Origin: Chloroflexota bacterium
Lineage (GTDB): Bacteria; Chloroflexota; Anaerolineae; Anaerolineales; Villigracilaceae
DNA length: 64,000 nucleotides
Direction: 5' to 3'
Assembly (NCBI GenBank): GCA_024224815.1
Contig: JAAENC010000834.1
Coordinates: forward strand, 19,886-83,885
Positions 32,696-41,800 of this stretch are shown piece by piece (positions within the stretch are counted from its first letter, which is position 1; every line of letters begins with the position of its first letter). The position numbers were made by a program, and so were the translations under genes. Below the pieces are notes generated by a model. The model saw only the letters and a list, made by a program, of their open reading frames with translations. It was not told the origin of the DNA and searched no databases.

Positions 32696-35600
32696 TTATC
32701 TCAATAGCTTTTCAGCATTGGTATAGGAGTCGATCGCTTCTTGAAGGCGACCGGCACGCATATAGGCATCACCCAGCATTTGCCAAATTTCTATATTTAC
32801 GGGGTAATCATCCAACGCTTCACGCAAATCGAAGATCGTTTCATCCAAAAGGCGATTTTTCTTTATCAATTTGCTATATTCTTCGAGAGCAGCGGAGATA
32901 TTTCCTTCATCTAATGCCGCTTGCGCACCCATCAGATTAATATCGCGTAACATGGTTGTATCCATTCTGCGCTTGCTTCGTTTCTTCTTCTTGACAGGTA
33001 GCTCAGGCGCTTCTTCAACTTCTTCTTTTGGCTCTGGTTCTACTGGCTTTTTAAGTTCAACTTCTTTCTTTGCCACTGTTCCTTTTCTTGGCAACGCTCC
33101 TTCTTTGGCTAATTTCTCAGCTACAGAGCCAAAAGTCTTTTCTTCTTCAACGGACGCATCTTCTGCTTTTTCTGAAGAAGTCGCTTCTTCTGCTACAGCT
33201 TCGGCAGGTTGCCATTCTGAGGGCTGCGTTGGCAAAGGTTCTGCAGGCGGATCAACTTCTTCGGTCGCCATCCAATCAGGTAAAGCTTCATCTTCACTTT
33301 CTTCAGATTTGACTTCTTCTTTTTTAGCGGCTTCCATATCCGCAAGCCAGCCAGGGAGATCTTCTTCATCCGAAACCGGAGCAGGTTCTGCCGCAGGAGG
33401 AAGTGATTCGCTTGCGCTATCATCCATTTCTTTGATCCAAGTAGGCGCATCATCAGCTTCACCCTCTGATTCCGACAAGATAGGCTCCGGTTCAACTTGC
33501 GGTGCTTCTTCCTCTTCCAGGCTGGCAATATCCGGCATGGCAATTTCTTCTGTCTTCTCTTCAACAACCAAAGGAGCTTCCGGTGCAGGAGGTTCTTCGT
33601 CGATCACATCCTTCGCTTTCTCTACCCATTCGGGTGTTTCTTCTTCAACTTCATCTTCTAACCATGCGGGCGTAGCATCTACATCTTCTGCTACAGGTTG
33701 ATCTTCTACAGGAGCAGATTCGCTCGTTTCTTCTAGTGCTTCACTTTCAGCACTCGCTTCCTGAGACTTTTTAACCCATTCAGGTGCGTCTTCTGTACGA
33801 GCATTAGGATCAGTAATTAATTCTTCCGCTTTTGCGCCCTGATTAGCCGCAAGACTTTCGAGCCAATTCATTGCGGCATCCTGATCGTCAGCGGATGCGC
33901 CCAAATCACCAATTGCGGGATCGGAAATAAGCGTTTCTTCCTCGATATTTGGGCTTGCTTCCGTTTCAAGAACAGGAGTCTCTTCTTCAACTTCATCTGC
34001 TACTACCGGTTGAGCATCTTCTACGGGAGCAGATTCACTCGTTTCTTCCAGCATTTCGCTTTCAGCACTCACTTCCTGAGACTTTTTAACCCACTCAGGA
34101 GCATCTTCTGTGCGAGCGTCGGGATCAGTAATTAACTCTTCTGCTTTTGCACCCTGATTAGCCGCAAGACTTTCGAGCCAATTCATTGCGGCATCTTGAT
34201 CGTCAGCAGATGTGCCCAATGCACCAATTGCGGGATCAGAAATCGGGCTTTCTTCTGTTGCAGTCTCTTCAGCTGCGGGAGCAACTTCGGCGGCAGGTTC
34301 TTCAGCAAGAACTTCTTCATCCGCGCTCATATCATTGAGCCAGGCATATTCATCATCTGATTCAGTTGCAGGTGTTTCTATATCTTCAGAAACCGGGGTT
34401 TCTTCTTTGCTATCATCCAGCCACGCGGGAATATCCTCTGCTTTTTCTGCGGCGGGTTCTTCTTCGTCTTTTAACCATGCAGGCATAGCATCTGAATCTT
34501 CTTCTACTTCATCAGTTGCTGGGGTTTCTTCTGCATCTTCTTCTACTTTATCAATTGCCGAACTTTCTTCTACTTCTTCGCTACTTACTTCTTGTGATTT
34601 TTTGACCCATTCAGGTGCATCTTCTGTTCGTGCATTCGGGTCAGTAATTAGCTCTTCGGCTTTTGCTCCCTGATTTACAGCGAGATTTTCGAGCCAATTC
34701 ATTGCGGCATCTTGATCATCTTCAGAAGTGCCTAATGCGCCGATAAGCGCATCGTCAATTACAGCTTCGCTTTCAGGGCTTTCAGCGGCAGGTTTTTCTG
34801 CTACAGTTTCTTCTACAGCATCTTCGCCCAAGAGATCGCTGATCCACTCATCAGTTCCTTCTTCGTCTCCGAGATCATTTTCATCTGCTGCGATCTCTTC
34901 AGGGGCGGGAGCAATGGATTTCATCCAATCTGGCATTTCGCCTTCTTCGATCTCTTCTGCACCATCGCCATCATCTGATTTTTCTTCAGGTGCCGAGCTG
35001 TCAAAGAATGAGGTCGGTTCTTCTTCACCGGATGAGTTTCCCCACCCAGCTTCACGCATAAAGTCGGGGATGCCCTCTTCAGGAGAATCTTTTGAAAGGG
35101 AATCACCTTTAGGGTCAGGGGCGTTTCCATCTTCTTTTAACCAGTCAGGTTCTTCATTTTTATCTTTATCTTCTGAAATTCCCATAGAATCACTCCATCC
35201 ACTTTCTAGTTGCGGGGTATCACCGGGATGCCAATCCAGTCGTTCCAGGCTAATTGATGCGTCGGGGACTTCATCTATTTTAAAGATGGAGCCTTTCGCA
35301 AAGGCAGCATAGGGGTCTAGCGCATTAACGCGCTGACGATAAACTTCTGCGCTTTCAGCACGGCTTGTTTCTGGCAAAATTTCAACCAATATACGGTTGG
35401 CATCAAAACAATAAGGGTATTTTACAAGTAAACTAGATGCTATTTCTGAGGCTTTTACACGTTGCCCCGAAAGGAAATAGGTATTTGCAAGCAAAACCTG
35501 CATGTCTAAACGGCCTGGGTCTTGCGCTTCCACACTTAAAATCTCGGCAAGGGCTTGGGGGTATAACTCCCCTTGCACATAGACATTTGCCAAGGCCCCA

Positions 35601-35998
35601 CTGGTCATGCGCACTTTTGGCGGTTGAACACCATCACGTCGTCCGTATAGTCGTTGTAACTCCCCTTGTACTGCCGCATTAGAAGCTTGCACTTCAAAGG
35701 CGCGTTGCATATGCCAAATGGCATCATCCATTTTTTCGTTTTCATCTGCGATCAGGCTCATGCCCACATGAGAGACAAAATCGTTGGGTACAGACATCAA
35801 TACGCGCGAAAAAATATCTTTTGCCGCTTCATATTTTTTCGTTTCGAGATAAGCTTTCCCCAACAACTTATAGGTTTCAAGATGCTTGGGAAAAGTCTTT
35901 AAAATATGGTAACAATGACCGATGGCTTCATCTGTATGCCCTTGATCGACCAGAGTTCCAATTTCGTTATTGTAGATCCGTAAAGATACTTTTGCCAT
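32696..35998 (-). CDS. Giant acidic TPR protein with repeated tryptophan motifs
   Basis: Protein of 1100 residues, function unknown. Residues 1-260 are TPR repeats (GHCYHILKTFPKHLETYKLLGKA is part of one). Residues about 260-960 are a low-complexity acidic region with some 17-18 short motifs of the form PxWL, PEWV, PDWM or NWLE set among Glu/Asp/Ala/Ser. Three copies of a block of about 60 residues (DDQDAAMNWLE ... APEWVKKSQ) are nearly identical. The C-terminal 100 residues are again TPR (NLMGAQAALDEGNISAALEE, LEEYSKLIKKN). Looks like a scaffold. ATG 35998 with GAGGAGT upstream; monocistronic. Confidence 0.85.
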   Translation of the reverse strand: MAKVSLRIYNNEIGTLVDQGHTDEAIGHCYHILKTFPKHLETYKLLGKAYLETKKYEAAKDIFSRVLMSVPNDFVSHVGMSLIADENEKMDDAIWHMQRAFEVQASNAAVQGELQRLYGRRDGVQPPKVRMTSGALANVYVQGELYPQALAEILSVEAQDPGRLDMQVLLANTYFLSGQRVKASEIASSLLVKYPYCFDANRILVEILPETSRAESAEVYRQRVNALDPYAAFAKGSIFKIDEVPDASISLERLDWHPGDTPQLESGWSDSMGISEDKDKNEEPDWLKEDGNAPDPKGDSLSKDSPEEGIPDFMREAGWGNSSGEEEPTSFFDSSAPEEKSDDGDGAEEIEEGEMPDWMKSIAPAPEEIAADENDLGDEEGTDEWISDLLGEDAVEETVAEKPAAESPESEAVIDDALIGALGTSEDDQDAAMNWLENLAVNQGAKAEELITDPNARTEDAPEWVKKSQEVSSEEVEESSAIDKVEEDAEETPATDEVEEDSDAMPAWLKDEEEPAAEKAEDIPAWLDDSKEETPVSEDIETPATESDDEYAWLNDMSADEEVLAEEPAAEVAPAAEETATEESPISDPAIGALGTSADDQDAAMNWLESLAANQGAKAEELITDPDARTEDAPEWVKKSQEVSAESEMLEETSESAPVEDAQPVVADEVEEETPVLETEASPNIEEETLISDPAIGDLGASADDQDAAMNWLESLAANQGAKAEELITDPNARTEDAPEWVKKSQEASAESEALEETSESAPVEDQPVAEDVDATPAWLEDEVEEETPEWVEKAKDVIDEEPPAPEAPLVVEEKTEEIAMPDIASLEEEEAPQVEPEPILSESEGEADDAPTWIKEMDDSASESLPPAAEPAPVSDEEDLPGWLADMEAAKKEEVKSEESEDEALPDWMATEEVDPPAEPLPTQPSEWQPAEAVAEEATSSEKAEDASVEEEKTFGSVAEKLAKEGALPRKGTVAKKEVELKKPVEPEPKEEVEEAPELPVKKKKRSKRRMDTTMLRDINLMGAQAALDEGNISAALEEYSKLIKKNRLLDETIFDLREALDDYPVNIEIWQMLGDAYMRAGRLQEAIDSYTNAEKLLR
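33690..34765. repeat. Three in-gene repeats within the TPR protein
   Basis: Near-identical DNA blocks at about 33763-33930, 34072-34240 and 34588-34760, each encoding the DDQDAAMNWLE...APEWVKKSQ unit. The first two listed are closest to each other, including flanking ETSESAPVED, suggesting a recent duplication. Confidence 0.8.
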
Positions 35999-36068
35999 AT
36001 CTGCACACTCCTCTGCTTAGTATGCACTATTCCTTAATATTCCGCAAGTTATTTTCTCTAGTACTAAG

Positions 36069-37364
36069 CTACTGATAAAAAAGCGGTAGCGGCTGGACGC
36101 TTTTATCACTAAAAAGATGCGCTTTCAGCACTTCTGCGCGGGCTTCTTTTAAAAGCTCAGGCCGATTAGCATGGATGGTAAAAATCGGCTCCCCGGCTTC
36201 TACAAAATCACCTACATTGTGATGGATAATGAAACCTACCGCATGATCGACAGGGTCGCCCTTTTTAGCACGTCCTGCTCCGAGAGCAACTGCCGCTTCT
36301 CCTACGAGCCGTGCGTGGATTTGGGCCAGATACCCGCTTCGAGGGGCAGCTACGGTCTCAATCAGCTTTGCTTTTGGTAACTTTTCGGGTTTATCAATAA
36401 AGCTTACATCACCACGTTGAGCAATAATTAATTCACGGAATTTTTCAAAGGCACTGCCATCGTCAATGGCTTTTTCTGCCATTTTACGTGCATCGTCCAT
36501 ATTTTTAGCATATTCCCCTAAATGCAACATTTGGGCGGCAACATGAAGAGAATGCTCTCTAAAATCGGCAGGGCCGCCGCCATGGAGCGTATCCAGAGCT
36601 TCAACAACTTCGAGCGCATTTCCTACTGCCTGCCCAAGAGGCTGATTCATATCTGAGAGAAGCGCAACGGTTTTACGTCCTGCTAGTTCTCCAATTTCGA
36701 CCATTCGTTTGGCCAACTCTCGTGCTTCTCCTAGCGTCTCCATAAATGCGCCTAAGCCAAGTTTCACATCTAAAACGATTGCTTGTGCGCCAGCGGCAAT
36801 TTTTTTACTCATAATAGATGAAGCGATAAGCGGCATAGAGGGAACGGTTCCTGTTACATCTCGTAAAGCATAGAGCTTCCCATCTGCAGGAGCAAGATTC
36901 ACGCTTTGCCCTGAGAGAACCATGCCATGTTCACGAAGTTGTTTTTTAAATTCTTTCGTACTTAGGTCAACACGAAAACCGGGGATAGATTCCAGTTTGT
37001 CGAGCGTTCCCCCGCTGAAACCAAGTCCGCGCCCAGACATTTTCCCAACAGGTAAACCACAGGCCGCCACAATTGGCAAAACAACCAACGAGGTCTTATC
37101 TCCTACTCCGCCTGATGAGTGTTTATCAATGGCAAGGTCAACTACATCTGAGAGATCAAGGGTATCGCCCGTTGCGGCAATAGCCAGTGTCAAGTCGGTC
37201 GTTTCGCGCGGAGTCATTCCGTTTAGCAAAACGGCCATTGCCCAGGCAGACGCCTGATAATCCGGGATTTTGCCAATGGCAAAGCCCTCTACAAAAAATT
37301 CAATTTCTTCTTTACTTAGTTCTTCTTTTTCTCGTTTTTTTATAATAATATCTATTGTGCGCAT
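36069..37364 (-). CDS. Pyrimidine-nucleoside / thymidine phosphorylase
   Basis: Phosphorolyses pyrimidine nucleosides to base and (deoxy)ribose-1-phosphate, 431 residues, usual length. Motifs: [15 protein letters not shown] (phosphate site), [20 protein letters not shown], and [19 protein letters not shown]. The C-terminal beta domain with [16 protein letters not shown] is typical of the Pdp/DeoA family. ATG 37364 is preferred; the TTG five codons upstream is less likely. The enzyme serves nucleoside salvage. Monocistronic. Confidence 0.94.
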   Translation of the reverse strand: MRTIDIIIKKREKEELSKEEIEFFVEGFAIGKIPDYQASAWAMAVLLNGMTPRETTDLTLAIAATGDTLDLSDVVDLAIDKHSSGGVGDKTSLVVLPIVAACGLPVGKMSGRGLGFSGGTLDKLESIPGFRVDLSTKEFKKQLREHGMVLSGQSVNLAPADGKLYALRDVTGTVPSMPLIASSIMSKKIAAGAQAIVLDVKLGLGAFMETLGEARELAKRMVEIGELAGRKTVALLSDMNQPLGQAVGNALEVVEALDTLHGGGPADFREHSLHVAAQMLHLGEYAKNMDDARKMAEKAIDDGSAFEKFRELIIAQRGDVSFIDKPEKLPKAKLIETVAAPRSGYLAQIHARLVGEAAVALGAGRAKKGDPVDHAVGFIIHHNVGDFVEAGEPIFTIHANRPELLKEARAEVLKAHLFSDKSVQPLPLFYQ

Positions 37365-37445
37365 TTTGTCTCTTTTCAAAAGGAATAGTGTTTGGAAACG
37401 GTTTAATTGTAACCGATGTTTTATCTACCCAACAAAAAAAGACTG

Positions 37446-37474
37446 TTGACCCGCTATAGAAAATCATATACACT
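37446..37474 (+). promoter_or_regulatory. Promoter of winged-helix gene, probably leaderless
   Basis: TTGACC (37446-37451), 17-base spacer, TACACT (37469-37474). The -10 ends 6 bases before ATG 37481 and there is no Shine-Dalgarno. Confidence 0.7.
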
Positions 37475-37480
37475 CATTCT

Positions 37481-37765
37481 ATGAATAGACATTCATCAAC
37501 CAGAGGAATGAGTTCTCTTGATCTCCTTGGAGATATGCCAAAGGCAGAACGGGTTTTGCTCAAAATATTTCTGCGAAACACAAGCATAAGCAAAAAAGAA
37601 TTTGAGAAAATAGCAAGAGAACTCCCTGAAAAAAAAGATATTTCTACTGAAGAAATAAAGAAAGCCCTAAAAGCTTTACTTGAAAGAGAGTGGTTAAGGG
37701 AAGATAATGAAAATTACACGCTCTTACAACGAAAACATCGAGGCAGCCAGAAGAAAGGTTTTTAA
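37481..37765 (+). CDS. Small winged-helix-like protein
   Basis: Protein of 94 residues, mostly helical and basic. Residues 20-80 fit a winged-helix fold (KAERVLLKIFLRNTSISKKE, EIKKALKALLEREWLREDN, ENYTLLQRK). Possibly a transcription regulator of the signalling genes that follow; no family assigned. It has its own promoter with an expected start at the ATG. The next gene, the tandem cyclase, begins 89 bases downstream with another promoter of the same layout. Confidence 0.6.
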   Translation: MNRHSSTRGMSSLDLLGDMPKAERVLLKIFLRNTSISKKEFEKIARELPEKKDISTEEIKKALKALLEREWLREDNENYTLLQRKHRGSQKKGF

Positions 37766-37820
37766 AAGAACACAGGGGAAATATATGCTCTCTTTAGAGC
37801 ACAGCAAAAGTAGCCCTATA

Positions 37821-37848
37821 TTCAAGAGCAAAATGATTGCAGTATAAT
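37821..37848 (+). promoter_or_regulatory. Promoter of cyclase gene, probably leaderless
   Basis: TATAAT (37843-37848) ends 6 bases before ATG 37855; TTCAAG (37821-37826) is a moderate -35 at 16 bases spacing. No Shine-Dalgarno is present. Confidence 0.6.
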
Positions 37849-37854
37849 TTTTTC

Positions 37855-39420
37855 ATGAATCCTACAAACTCTTCTCCTTTACAAGTAATTGAACCTCGCT
37901 TACGGTCTTTTTTACCTGCTGATCTATATGTCTCGGCTTGGGTAGACCCTTCACCAACAACACTGGAGAAGGTTTTTACTCATTTGCGAACTCTTCAGCG
38001 CATTTTATACGATTACACCTCGCGGCATTTATCTGATAAGCCCCCACGCCCTGGAGAAGTACGTCAGGGATGGCAACGTGGAACATTAATGTTTACAGAC
38101 CTAGCTGGATTCACCCGTCTGATGGAGGCCAATGCATCCAAAGGACAAGATGGAGCAGCAACCCTACTAAATGTATTGAATGCCTATTTCGCAGAAATGA
38201 TCGAAATCATAAGCAAAGCGGATGGGGACTTACTTGAATTTACAGGCGATGCCTTACTCGTACTTTTTCCTGAAGATAAACGCAAAAAAGATGATATTGT
38301 CAAAGCTGTTCGTGCAGGATTGCGTATGCAGCGCGCTATGAGCCATTTTGACAAAATCGAAACACCGCAAGGCAATCTTCATTTAGGCATGCGGATAGGG
38401 CTTCATACAGGAAAATTCCTTGCAGCCGATGTTGGTACACCACGCCGCATGGAACATGTTTTGCTAGGTAGCGCGGTACAGTTGGCTAAACTTGCAGAAA
38501 GTGCAGGCCTGGTAGGAAAAGTTTGCCTTTCTGAAGCAGCTTTCGAGCGTGTTAAAGAAGATTTTCTTTTTGAAGACCATCAGTCAAAAGATGGTAAACG
38601 CAAGTACAAGCTTGTAGTGGATAATTTCTCAGAAGAAGAGCTTGGGGAATATGAAATATCATCATCTACACGCAGACGATTATCGAATCCTTTACTTATG
38701 GACCGTAGCGTCGCAGGGCTCATCTCTGAGATCACAAAAATGCTTGATTCTATTGAACCACTAGCCAGTTTTTTGCCCTCGCCCGTTTTAAACTTGCTCG
38801 TTGAGAGTGCTGCGAAACGCCATATTTCACCAGATTTCCCCGTACCAACGGTGATTTTTGTCAATTTAGTTGGTTTACCTGAATTGGTTGACCACGCATT
38901 ACCGGGACAAGAATTAAAAATTGTCAATACCTTATCAAAAACAGTAGCGCGCATCAATGCAGTAGTCGAAGCACGTGGAGGTGTTCTAAAAAAAATAACC
39001 TATCATATCTCTGGCTCAGATATGGTCATTTATTTTGGCGTGCTAAATGCGCATACAGATGACCAAAAACGTGCGGCTGCGGTTGCCCTCGAAATTCGAG
39101 AAATTATTCAAAGTGTTAAGGTGCCTTCAGTCGGAGGCGTATCAATGGAAGCAAATTGTCAAATAGGGATTAATTTAGGGCCGGCTTTTTCTGCCGAAGT
39201 AGGTGAACCAAAGGGACGACGTGAATTTAATCTTTTAGGCGACACAGTGAATGTAGCTGCTCGCCTAATGGACAAGGCTTTACCTAATCAGATACTAATA
39301 AGCCAACCTATATATGAAAAGATTAAAGATACTTTTTCTTCTACATATTTAGGGGACGTTTCTCTAAAAGGAAAAGGTGCACCTACGCCTCTCTATGAAC
39401 TAACAGGAAAAACTGACTAG
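37855..39420 (+). CDS. Tandem class III adenylate/guanylate cyclase
   Basis: Soluble protein of 521 residues with two cyclase domains (about 75-225 and 325-510). Domain 1 has both metal aspartates, Asp82 (MFTDLAGFTR) and Asp132 (EFTGDALLVLF), but its transition-state region reads LLGSAVQLAK. Domain 2 has lost the metal acids (IFVNLVGLPEL; HISGSDMV) but keeps LLGDTVNVAARL with the Asn and Arg. The two halves therefore complement each other and should form one active site inside the chain, as in mammalian cyclases. The purine-contact positions (His in YHISG, Asn in EFNLLG) are not typical for ATP or GTP, so the product is unclear. No RBS; expected to be leaderless. Confidence 0.88.
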   Translation: MNPTNSSPLQVIEPRLRSFLPADLYVSAWVDPSPTTLEKVFTHLRTLQRILYDYTSRHLSDKPPRPGEVRQGWQRGTLMFTDLAGFTRLMEANASKGQDGAATLLNVLNAYFAEMIEIISKADGDLLEFTGDALLVLFPEDKRKKDDIVKAVRAGLRMQRAMSHFDKIETPQGNLHLGMRIGLHTGKFLAADVGTPRRMEHVLLGSAVQLAKLAESAGLVGKVCLSEAAFERVKEDFLFEDHQSKDGKRKYKLVVDNFSEEELGEYEISSSTRRRLSNPLLMDRSVAGLISEITKMLDSIEPLASFLPSPVLNLLVESAAKRHISPDFPVPTVIFVNLVGLPELVDHALPGQELKIVNTLSKTVARINAVVEARGGVLKKITYHISGSDMVIYFGVLNAHTDDQKRAAAVALEIREIIQSVKVPSVGGVSMEANCQIGINLGPAFSAEVGEPKGRREFNLLGDTVNVAARLMDKALPNQILISQPIYEKIKDTFSSTYLGDVSLKGKGAPTPLYELTGKTD

Positions 39421-39565
39421 GAAATTATTTTCATAAAAAATATTATCTCCATAAACCTTCGTTTAAATATAAAGATAAAATCTATATTTAAAGTCTTCTT
39501 GGAAAGTTTATACAGTATAATTTCCCAAACTTAATAAAACATACTCTTATCTATAGGAGAGAAAG

Positions 39566-40321
39566 ATGGCTCAAATCATTTCAGTTCATTCATTTCGTGG
39601 GGGAACGGGAAAATCAAATACAACAGCAAACCTTTCGGCCCTGCTTGCTAAAAAAGGCTTTCGTGTGGGTGTTGTTGATACCGATATTCAATCTCCGGGT
39701 ATCCACGTTCTTTTCAATTTAGATGAAGGAGATATGAATCACTCTCTAAATGATTACCTTTGGGGAAAATGCAAAATTGAAGAAGCTGCCCATGATGTTT
39801 CTGGACGTCTCGGCGCAGACATCCAAGGGCAAATATTTCTAATCCCTTCCAGCATTAAAGCCGGAGAGATTGTTCGCGTACTACGCGAAGGCTATGACGT
39901 TGGCTTATTAAATGATGGCTTCCGCGATCTGGTCAGTGAACTTCAACTTGATTATCTGGTTATAGACACACATCCCGGATTAAATGAAGAAACCTTACTC
40001 TCAGTCGCTATTTCAGATGCCCTCATCATTATTATGCGTCCTGACCAACAGGATTACCAAGGCACTGCCGTTACCGTTGATGTAGCGCGCAAATTGGATG
40101 TGCCCAACTTAATGCTGCTCGTCAACAAAACACCGAAAGTCTTCGATTTTGACGATGTGCGTGAGCGCGTTGAAAAAACCTATGGTTGTGATGTAGCAGC
40201 TATTCTTCCCCATTCGGATGAGATGATGGCTCTGGCTAGCTCCGACATTTTCGCACTTCGATATCCTGAGCATGAAATAACACAAGGCTTAGAGAAAGTT
40301 ATTGACCGCATTCAGGCCTAA
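39566..40321 (+). CDS. MinD/ParA-like ATPase, first copy
   Basis: Cytoplasmic P-loop ATPase of 251 residues. The deviant Walker A reads HSFRGGTGKSN (residues 8-18), with Arg in place of the signature lysine; GVVDTDIQSPGIH is the A' motif and LDYLVIDTHPGLNEE the Walker B. Known relatives dimerise on ATP and position or regulate partner proteins; this subfamily is not characterised. ATG 39566 with AGGAGAGAAAG upstream. Has its own terminator. A paralogue lies at 43660 with the transporter/GNAT/HAMP genes in between. Confidence 0.88.
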   Translation: MAQIISVHSFRGGTGKSNTTANLSALLAKKGFRVGVVDTDIQSPGIHVLFNLDEGDMNHSLNDYLWGKCKIEEAAHDVSGRLGADIQGQIFLIPSSIKAGEIVRVLREGYDVGLLNDGFRDLVSELQLDYLVIDTHPGLNEETLLSVAISDALIIIMRPDQQDYQGTAVTVDVARKLDVPNLMLLVNKTPKVFDFDDVRERVEKTYGCDVAAILPHSDEMMALASSDIFALRYPEHEITQGLEKVIDRIQA

Positions 40322-40335
40322 AGAGCAAATTCAAT

Positions 40336-40375
40336 AAAAAGGCTTCAGATGTTATTCACATCTGAAGCCTTTTTG
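40336..40375 (+). terminator. Intrinsic terminator of first MinD-like gene
   Basis: AAAAAGGCTTCAGATG (40336-40351) pairs with CATCTGAAGCCTTTTT (40359-40374). Confidence 0.92.
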
Positions 40376-40457
40376 CAAATCCCCCTATCACCTAAAAATC
40401 TCTCATCACAATCTACCTTATCTATTCTCATTAAAATCATTTTATCTTTTTATAATT

Positions 40458-41789
40458 ATGAATAAAGTTTTACAGCGCGTTTTTCGGATTAAACCAGATG
40501 AATTTGGATTAGTACTTACCCTTGGCATAATTCTCTTTATTAATTATGCAGCAATGGGTATCGTCAAAGTTGTATCTGTTAGTGGCTTTCTCAAGGAAGT
40601 AAAAGACCATTATATTTTGATTGTCTGGGCTATTGATATGGTTTTACTTATTGCAGCCACTGGAGCTCAATCATTAATCATTGATCGCTTCAACCGTATC
40701 AAGTTATTTAGCGCTGTGCTACTAATATTTATGGCATTATATTTGCTTTTACCACTAACTTTTATCTTTGATAAATTCCCGTTAAAAATCAGTTATACGC
40801 TCATATACTTACTAAACGACCAACAATGGCGTTTCTTTCCCATTGTTTTTTGGATTCTTGCAAATGACATCTTTAATCCGGCACAAGGCCGCCGTTTGCA
40901 ACCAGTCATTGCAAACTTTGCTTTTTTTGGTATGATCTTTGGGCTGGGCATTGCAGCACTTGATGCACGCGTAGGTTTTGGCCCTGTAAAACTACTTTAC
41001 TTTAACGCCTCTATTTTCTTCTTAGCTTTTGTTCTATCTTCCACCAAACTCAAAAACATCAAAATCAGTAAAGCCTCGAGCAAAAGCGTTACGATGAAAG
41101 AAACTTTTAGTGAAGGATGGAATTTCATTAAAACAGTACCTGCCTTTGCATATCTCACCGTAGGGATGCTTGGAGTAGGCATTGTTATGACCATCCTTCT
41201 TTACGATATTATTTCTGATGCAAAATTAGATCTTGGAAATGGCTTCCAAGCTTTTTATGCTCAATACAATCTAATCATCGCAATTGGCTCTATTTTTATC
41301 CAGAGTTATGCTACACGCATTATTGAAAAAATAGACTTGAAAAACAGTTTTCAAATACTGCCAATTGTGATGTCCATTAGCACCATTATCAATTTCTTCA
41401 TCCCTGGCTATATTAGTAGCGCATATGCACAAGGCGTTTCTCGCGTCACCTATGACACAATTGATCTTTCCGCTCGTAAGGCAATCCAAGCGCTAGTACC
41501 AAATGAACGTCGAGGAAGAGTTAGCATGTTTATCGATGCCTACCTACCTTCTCTGGGAACAATTGTGGGCAGTTTGATTACCTTCGGCATTATTTCTCTG
41601 GGCATCCATTTTGCGGTTTCACGCGATAACTATACCAATATCTACTTGGGTTTTGGGATTCTTATTGCCTTATTAGCTATCTTTAGCGCACTGCGGATAC
41701 GCAAAACATACGATCAAAGCATGCTTAACTGGCAATTAAGGCGACGTTCTCATGGAGCAAGTGTCTTTGATAAGCTCGACTTTGATTAA
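40458..41789 (+). CDS. NTT/MFS-like membrane transporter
   Basis: Membrane protein of 443 residues with about 11-12 helices. The overall pattern, including ILANDIFNPAQGRRLQPVIANF and the region RKAIQALVPNERRGRVSMFID, resembles bacterial relatives of ATP/ADP antiporters (NTT, Npt1/Npt2-like) more than classical MFS carriers. Substrate not predictable; in context it may be a transport-derived sensor or scaffold. No ribosome site is seen before ATG 40458. First gene of a three-gene unit with the GNAT-like and HAMP genes (gap 11 bases, then a 4-base overlap). Confidence 0.75.
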   Translation: MNKVLQRVFRIKPDEFGLVLTLGIILFINYAAMGIVKVVSVSGFLKEVKDHYILIVWAIDMVLLIAATGAQSLIIDRFNRIKLFSAVLLIFMALYLLLPLTFIFDKFPLKISYTLIYLLNDQQWRFFPIVFWILANDIFNPAQGRRLQPVIANFAFFGMIFGLGIAALDARVGFGPVKLLYFNASIFFLAFVLSSTKLKNIKISKASSKSVTMKETFSEGWNFIKTVPAFAYLTVGMLGVGIVMTILLYDIISDAKLDLGNGFQAFYAQYNLIIAIGSIFIQSYATRIIEKIDLKNSFQILPIVMSISTIINFFIPGYISSAYAQGVSRVTYDTIDLSARKAIQALVPNERRGRVSMFIDAYLPSLGTIVGSLITFGIISLGIHFAVSRDNYTNIYLGFGILIALLAIFSALRIRKTYDQSMLNWQLRRRSHGASVFDKLDFD

Positions 41790-41800
41790 GAAGGATAAGC

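Noticed and set aside
32871-33701. 276-codon rightward frame rich in serine
   Set aside because: It is the antisense shadow of the acidic repeat region of the TPR protein; its low-complexity serine content follows from GAA/GAT codons on the other strand.
34212-35312. Further long serine-rich rightward frames (153 and 194 codons)
   Set aside because: Same shadow effect over the TPR protein gene; no ribosome sites or recognisable domains.
40451-40460. TATAAT just before ATG 40458 as another leaderless promoter
   Set aside because: The box ends only one base before the ATG, so transcription would start inside the gene.
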